A stretch of 20,414 bases of DNA from Lentisphaerota bacterium (GTDB taxonomy: Bacteria > Verrucomicrobiota > Lentisphaeria > Oligosphaerales > PUNB01), in NCBI GenBank assembly GCA_003552565.1, contig PUNB01000184.1, positions 1 through 20,414 on the forward strand, in the 5' to 3' direction. This document shows, one piece after another, positions 16,277-20,414 of this stretch (the stretch's first letter is position 1; every line of letters starts with the position of its first letter). The notes below the pieces were generated by a model. That model was not told the origin of the DNA. It made no database searches and worked only from the letters and a program-made list of their open reading frames with translations. The position numbers and the translations under genes are program-made.

Positions 16277-17329
16277 TCAAATAAATCGGTTGAGTAAAAA
16301 AATAATTGAATCGAATCTTCTTTCCGGGCTGAGAAAGTTCTGACCTCCGCCTCTGATAATATGCTTGATTTCATCTTTCTCTACGGCTGGTGTTTCCAGT
16401 CGTTTGCAGCGCATAAATTCATTAGTCCTATTCCCGGCAATAGCAAACTCTTTGTCGTTTAGAGTATTATACGTCATGCCGTCATATATGGGGCCTTGGT
16501 AGACGCGCTTGCGGGTTGATGCTTCATATAGAAAACGAGCAAGTCTTATAGCGGCTCTCTGCGGTCGGGTTATTTCTGTTCTCCTTTCTTTGGCCGCATC
16601 CATAATCAAGCGAGCCAATGAAAAATTACTCCAAATGAATATATCCAGACAATTCTCCGCTAATTCCGCGGAGCGCCCCACTGTCTTCCAGATAGGCTGC
16701 ATTAACAAAGGTTTTTGAAAATGTTTGAAATCATCAAGAAATTGATTTAGTGTCTCCATTATTTGTTCCCGCTTTGTAAGTACTTCAGCCGCATTATCCC
16801 AGCTGCGAATGGAGTGACACAAAGGTTCAAAAAGGTTGCGAATCTTGCGCATTTTTCGCTGGCATGAATGAACCATTGAAAGTGCCATGTAACGGGTAGT
16901 GGGGTTTCTTACCACCAATTCACTTCCATAGTCAATCTCTTTTTTGTCAAAAGTTGTACTGTCAGGAATAGTTGTAAGTTTTATTTCCAAAGGGGTTAAA
17001 GCCCTGCCGTCTCGTGATTCTCTGCACACCAAATCTATCAATTTCAATGAATCATGCACTAAATAGCCATAAGGTTCAAAGCGGGATTCGAATGAGAAGA
17101 AAATCTTTTCGTTAGGTATATTTGTTCCTAATACCTCATCAGCGGTTATCTCGGAAACAGCGACATTTTTATTCCCCTTGTCCTCAAGGTAGTTCAACGG
17201 CAACTGCCGATCACGCATATAGCAAGCTAAAGCCACTGGGAAAGAAGAATTAAATTGGTTCTTTCCTCAGTAATAAGGATCGGCAAAGTTGCGATTGGAT
17301 TGGGATATTCCGTAAAGTGAGGCGGTCAT
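16277..17329 (-). pseudogene. HindVP-like type II restriction endonuclease, interrupted by an in-frame TGA
   Basis: Likely the cognate nuclease of the downstream methyltransferase. The long open part begins at a GTG at 17236 (319 aa), but the same frame reads back to an ATG at 17329 with one stop only, TGA at 17267-17269. Translated, the new part reads MTASLYGISQSNRNFADPYY, stop, then GKNQFNSSFP joining VALACYM. The predicted full length, 350 aa, suits the HindVP family, in which I recall Trp at the stop position (TGG to TGA). A PD-(D/E)xK core is visible: Asp in KLIDLV (residue 99 from the ATG) and E115-I-K117 in PLEIKLTTIPDSTTF. Neither internal start (GTG 17236, ATG 17218) has a ribosome site. 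A nonsense mutation is likeliest; a sequencing error or restart downstream is possible. The family name is from memory. Confidence 0.72.
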
Positions 17330-17360
17330 TTAGTTAAATTCACTCTTCTTTTTTAATCAC

Positions 17361-17478
17361 TTGTATGAGACTTCTTGGTTTTGTCTGAAACCCGAAACCT
17401 GACACCAGAAACCATTAATCAAGTCTCTCCCTCGGGGTATCAGGCGCTTCGCGCCGGCGATCGGGCTTATGTGAACCA
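17361..17478 (+). repeat. Composite palindromic repeat (half unit plus copy C)
   Basis: A half unit TTGTATGAGACTTC (17361-17374), then a spacer, then a full palindromic unit (17421-17475) with AAGTCTCTCCC, the hairpin GGCGC-TTC-GCGCC and CGGGCTTATGTGA. The 46 nt at 17382-17427 are identical to 20047-20092, on the other side of priA. So the whole composite is a direct repeat flanking priA. Confidence 0.75.
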
Positions 17479-17555
17479 AGGTGAAATATAATCACTCCTT
17501 GTTGGTTGTTCAATATTTCAAGACTTATCTGAATTGCAGCTCAAATCACTATTGC

Positions 17556-19850
17556 TCACAACAGAGACTGGGGATCGACATCAACATGAATTTCGACCTG
17601 GCGGGAAGTTCTGAAGTGCATCAGCAGACTGCGCAGTTGTTTCCCAAGCTGAATAATGGTATTGCTGCGAAGTACCAGTTGATAGCGGTATTTGCCCCGC
17701 ATACGGGCAATTGGAGCCGGCACCGGACCGGCCATTTCTGTCTGAGAATCAAGCACAGGTCGCAATTCTCCGGCGAAGCTTTCGGCGGCTTGGAAAACAG
17801 CACTTTCTTCGGCGGCGCGAAAGTGGACAATCGCCATGTGGGTCCAGGGAGGATACATGAGTTCACGGCGGGCCTGCAGCTCTTCTTCCAGGAAACTTTC
17901 CAGCTGATGGTTCCGAGCCGCCTGTAGAGCCGGGTGGAAGGGGGTATAACTCTGAACCGCCACGCGACCCGGAATCTCGCCGCGTCCGGCTCTGCCGGAA
18001 ACCTGGGTTAAAAGCTGGAAGGTTTTTTCGCCGGCCCGGAAGTCCGGAACATGCAGTCCCAAATCAGCAAAAATGACACCGACCAAGGTGACATTCGGGA
18101 AGTGCAGCCCTTTAGCGATCATCTGGGTGCCGAGCAATATCTGGATGCGGCCGCGGTGGAAGTCGTCGAGTGTTTTTTTATAGGCGTTCCTGGTGGTCAT
18201 GGTGTCGGAATCCATGCGGGCAATGCGGACCTGCTTGAACAGCGCCCGGGCCGCCGCCTCGACCTTTTCCGTGCCCAGGCCGGTGTAGCGTATGTTTGTG
18301 TCCCCGCACTGAGGACAGGCCAGGGGGGCTTTCAGCACTTCGCCGCAAAGATGGCAGATCAACTGCTGCTGACTTCGGTGATAGGTGAAGCTGACACTGC
18401 ACTCGTCGCACATGGCGACATACCCGCACTGAGTGCACATCATTTGCGTGGCGTAGCCGCGGCGGTTGAGAAAAAGGATCGTCTGTTCACCGGCTTCAAG
18501 CCGCTGGCGGATGAGAGTTTCCAGGCGGCGTGAGAATATCTGCGGCTGACCGCGGCTGGCCGCTTCCTCCCGCATATCCACGATCTCCACCTTGGGCATG
18601 ACCTGGTTGTCGATTCGCTGAGTGAGCTTGAGCAGGGTGTACTTGCGGTTGCGGCAGTTTCGCCACGATTCCAAGGATGGTGTGGCTGAGCCGAGGATGA
18701 CGACGGCGTTCTCCTTTTTGCCTCTGACCACCGCCACATCCCGGGCGTGATAACGCGGAGCTTCCTCTTGTTTATAGGTAGATTCATGTTCTTCATCGAC
18801 AACAATCAGTCCGAGCCGGCGGAAAGGCGCGAACAAAGCCGAGCGGGCGCCGACCGCTATCTGGCTGCGGCCCTCGTGAATTTTGGTCCATTCATCGAAT
18901 CTTTCGCCGTCGCTCAGGCCGCTGTGTAAAACACTTACCTTTTCGCCGAAGCGGGAGCGGAAGCGTTCACAGGTTTGCGGGGTCAGGGAAATTTCCGGCA
19001 CTAGAACAATGGCTTCTTTGCCGGTGTTGATACAATGTTCGATCGCCTGCAGGTAAATCTCAGTTTTACCGCTGCCGGTGACTCCGTACAGCAGGAAAGT
19101 TTCAGCCTTCTCCGGTTGTTCGAGGGCCTGCCAGACGCGGTTCATGGCCTGTTCCTGTTCCGGTGTCAAAGAAAGGCTGGTTGTCGGCAGAATGATGTCA
19201 TCGCCGAAGGGATCGCGGGCGGTGTCACGGGATTCCACGAGGACTACACCTTTGTCGGCTAGTCTGTGAACGGCATCGGTGGAGGCTGCGGCGTCGCGCA
19301 GCAGCCGGGACATCGGACAGTTGCCGCCCTGGCGGATCAGCGCCTGGATAATCGCCGCCTGCTTGGGAGCTTTTTTGGTCAGTTGGGGCAGTAGTTCACC
19401 CAATCCCTTCTCGGTGGTCAGGGAAACGTGCAGCCGGCGTTTTTTGCTTACCTTGCCAGTTCTGATCACGGCCGGCAGCATGGCTCTGACCGCCTGCTCC
19501 CTGGGGCAGCAATAATAATTCGCCATCCAGCTGGCGAGTTCCATCAGCTTATCCGGTATCTGGGCTTTTTCTCCTTCAATGCCGGAGATGCTTTTAAGCT
19601 TCTCCAAGGCGCATTCAGAATCGGCCGCGAGTTTCACGACGTAGCCCACCCGGTCGTTTTTGCCCTTGCCGAAGGGGACGCGCACCCGCGAGCCGATCTG
19701 TATGCGGTCGCTCATGGATGGCGGGATTAGATAATCAAACTCTCGGTCCAGGGAAAGGTTGATCACCACCCGGGCGATCCTGGCGGGCGTGACGGCCGAC
19801 TCCCCGTTTTTCCCGGGGGGGGCTGATTTGATTGTTTTGGAGTCAGGCAT
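17556..19850 (-). CDS. priA: Primosomal protein N' (PriA helicase)
   Basis: Superfamily 2 3'-5' helicase that restarts stalled replication forks. From the ATG at 19850 the protein has 764 residues: N-terminal DNA 3'-end-binding domain (RIARVVINLSLDREFDYLIP, 24-43); Walker A GVTGSGKT (256-263); DEEH box (352-355); GSATPS (387-392); eight zinc-binding cysteines in pairs (472/475, 481/484, 499/502, 512/515); GTQMIAKGLHFP (574-585) and motif VI QVSGRAGRG (616-624). All are intact. The frame stays open for 79 codons upstream, but that part is translated dispersed repeat, so it is not coding. The ribosome site before 19850 is weak. It stands alone, flanked by direct copies of a composite repeat. 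Slightly longer than the usual 730 residues. Confidence 0.96.
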   Translation of the reverse strand: MPDSKTIKSAPPGKNGESAVTPARIARVVINLSLDREFDYLIPPSMSDRIQIGSRVRVPFGKGKNDRVGYVVKLAADSECALEKLKSISGIEGEKAQIPDKLMELASWMANYYCCPREQAVRAMLPAVIRTGKVSKKRRLHVSLTTEKGLGELLPQLTKKAPKQAAIIQALIRQGGNCPMSRLLRDAAASTDAVHRLADKGVVLVESRDTARDPFGDDIILPTTSLSLTPEQEQAMNRVWQALEQPEKAETFLLYGVTGSGKTEIYLQAIEHCINTGKEAIVLVPEISLTPQTCERFRSRFGEKVSVLHSGLSDGERFDEWTKIHEGRSQIAVGARSALFAPFRRLGLIVVDEEHESTYKQEEAPRYHARDVAVVRGKKENAVVILGSATPSLESWRNCRNRKYTLLKLTQRIDNQVMPKVEIVDMREEAASRGQPQIFSRRLETLIRQRLEAGEQTILFLNRRGYATQMMCTQCGYVAMCDECSVSFTYHRSQQQLICHLCGEVLKAPLACPQCGDTNIRYTGLGTEKVEAAARALFKQVRIARMDSDTMTTRNAYKKTLDDFHRGRIQILLGTQMIAKGLHFPNVTLVGVIFADLGLHVPDFRAGEKTFQLLTQVSGRAGRGEIPGRVAVQSYTPFHPALQAARNHQLESFLEEELQARRELMYPPWTHMAIVHFRAAEESAVFQAAESFAGELRPVLDSQTEMAGPVPAPIARMRGKYRYQLVLRSNTIIQLGKQLRSLLMHFRTSRQVEIHVDVDPQSLL

Positions 19851-19987
19851 TCTTAAACATCTTATGTGAAACACGGTTCTTCGTTCGTCGTTATTGGCGG
19901 TTGACGATAACGGCGACGAGAACGGATCACGAGTCTCATAATCGTTTACCATTATCGTCGCCGATCTCGTTAACCGCTGTTTCTGTT

Positions 19988-20142
19988 CCGGGGTATCCGG
20001 CGTGCATCGCACCGCGCCGGTGGCCGGGCTTGTATGAGACTTCAGGTGTCTGAAACCCGAAACCTGACACCAGAAACCATTAATCAAGTCTCACCCTTGT
20101 GGTATCGGGCGCCCTGCGCCGGTGGCGGGGCTTATGTGAAGC
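19988..20142 (+). repeat. Two tandem palindromic repeats, copies D and E, with spacer
   Basis: Copy D (about 19988-20043) has GGGGTATCCGGCG, GCGCCGG and CGGGCTTGTATGAGACTT. Copy E (20086-20140) has AAGTCTCACCC, GGGCGC-CCT-GCGCC and GGGCTTATGTGA. The spacer between them holds TGAAACCCGAAACCTGACAC, exactly as in the composite at 17361-17478. Both units point the same way as all other copies. Confidence 0.75.
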
Positions 20143-20253
20143 ACAATTCTGAATGTTGAATTTTGAAGTGGAGCTGCCTTGTCTGTCCGATTAAGTGTGT
20201 CGATTAAGTGTTATTCAAATTACGATCCATTTGTGCTTGCCTGACCCTAGTGT

Positions 20254-20414
20254 CGTGTCACGCTCCAAAAGAGTCCCACCCTGCAGGGCGAGGGTCTTCT
20301 GGCGCACAGCAACCGCGAAATACGACGACGATGACACAGCATCGCCTTTCGAATTTCGCGGCCACTGTGCATCCAGAATACACTTGTCCAATGCGACGTT
20401 TGAAGCGTGACACG
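20254..20414. mobile_element. MITE-like element with 16-bp terminal inverted repeats (may continue past the window)
   Basis: The left end CGTGTCACGCTCCAAA (20254-20269) is matched by the reverse complement of the last 16 bases (20399-20414) at 15 of 16 positions. A second, inner inverted repeat of about 22 bp links 20300-20321 with 20353-20375, with a perfect 9-bp core CCGCGAAAT/ATTTCGCGG. The whole 161 bp can therefore fold as one long imperfect hairpin. The left flank CTAGTGT suggests that the true end lies a few bases further left, possibly at a TA target as for IS630/mariner-type elements. The matching right flank is beyond the window. Confidence 0.6.

Larger units (their letters stand above)
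19851..20414. other. Gene-free repeat cluster at the right edge
   Basis: This 564-nt stretch has no credible gene. From left to right: an imperfect inverted repeat around CGGCGACGAGAACGG (near 19910-19925) and 19950-19970; palindromic copies D and E in tandem; a 13-bp tandem with two CGATTAAGTGT words (20188-20211); and a MITE-like hairpin element from 20254 to the window end. The priA promoter should lie in its left part but was not recognised. Confidence 0.55.

Noticed and set aside
17267..17269. UGA read as tryptophan (alternative genetic code) to explain the endonuclease frame
   Set aside because: dnaX, accD, the CBS gene and other intact genes here end naturally at TGA with correct family lengths, so UGA is a stop in this organism. 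No selenocysteine context was seen either.
17481..17927. 148-codon open frame opposite priA
   Set aside because: It is antisense to the strongly conserved PriA C-terminus, with no family resemblance. The other long frames antisense to dnaX, accD, rny and the peptidase were dismissed for the same reason.
19851..20087. 79-codon N-terminal extension of PriA
   Set aside because: The extension translates dispersed repeat sequence and has no resemblance to PriA; the ATG at 19850 gives the normal N-terminus.

Overview
This is a chromosomal window from a Gram-negative-type bacterium of moderate GC (about half). It mixes housekeeping genes (dnaX, recR, accD, rny, priA, small SRP RNA) with accessory genes, and its gene-free gaps are full of short dispersed repeats. 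The phylum cannot be fixed from the sequence alone. The DnaX C-terminus, the repeat-rich gaps and the gene mix would suit a PVC-group bacterium (Lentisphaerota, Kiritimatiellota, Planctomycetota) or a similar environmental lineage, but this is a weak guess. UGA, UAA and UAG all serve as stop codons here.

Layout. 1-1567 (+): the tail of an oligopeptide/dipeptide ABC transporter operon, with a permease (DppC type, cut by the window edge) and an ATPase (DppD type). 1568-2174: gene-free, holding a MITE-like inverted-repeat element and several hairpins. 2175-5595 (-): accD, then the SRP RNA gene (ffs) with a good promoter, then dnaX and recR spaced by 4 nt. 5596-6159: gene-free, with a second inverted-repeat element that shares its termini with the first, plus other repeats. 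6160-8470 (-): rny (RNase Y), with an endonuclease/exonuclease/phosphatase-fold gene starting 1 nt after its stop. 8659-10506 (-): a GDP-mannose pyrophosphorylase gene and a 5-formyltetrahydrofolate cyclo-ligase gene with its own promoter. 10922-11965 (+): an alpha/beta hydrolase. 12160-13490 (+): a CBS-domain protein and a diacylglycerol-kinase-family lipid kinase, joined by an ATGA overlap and preceded by a promoter with a perfect TATAAT. 13870-15009 (+): an M20 PepT-like peptidase. 15222-17329 (-): a type II restriction-modification pair, made of a C5-cytosine methyltransferase and a HindVP-like endonuclease. 17556-19850 (-): priA. 19851-20414: palindromic repeats and a second type of MITE-like element that reaches the window end.

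The two most noteworthy observations are as follows. First, the endonuclease frame continues upstream of its apparent GTG start to a plausible ATG, but is broken by one in-frame TGA where I recall a Trp in the family, so the methyltransferase may now be without a full-length partner. Second, the gaps carry at least three distinct families of short repeats: a palindromic family with AAGTCTC/GTGAGACTT ends (five copies, bracketing priA), a MITE-like family with GGAAAAT...TGGTACCA ends (two elements), and a separate MITE-like hairpin at the right edge. No convincing undescribed defence or biosynthetic system was found.
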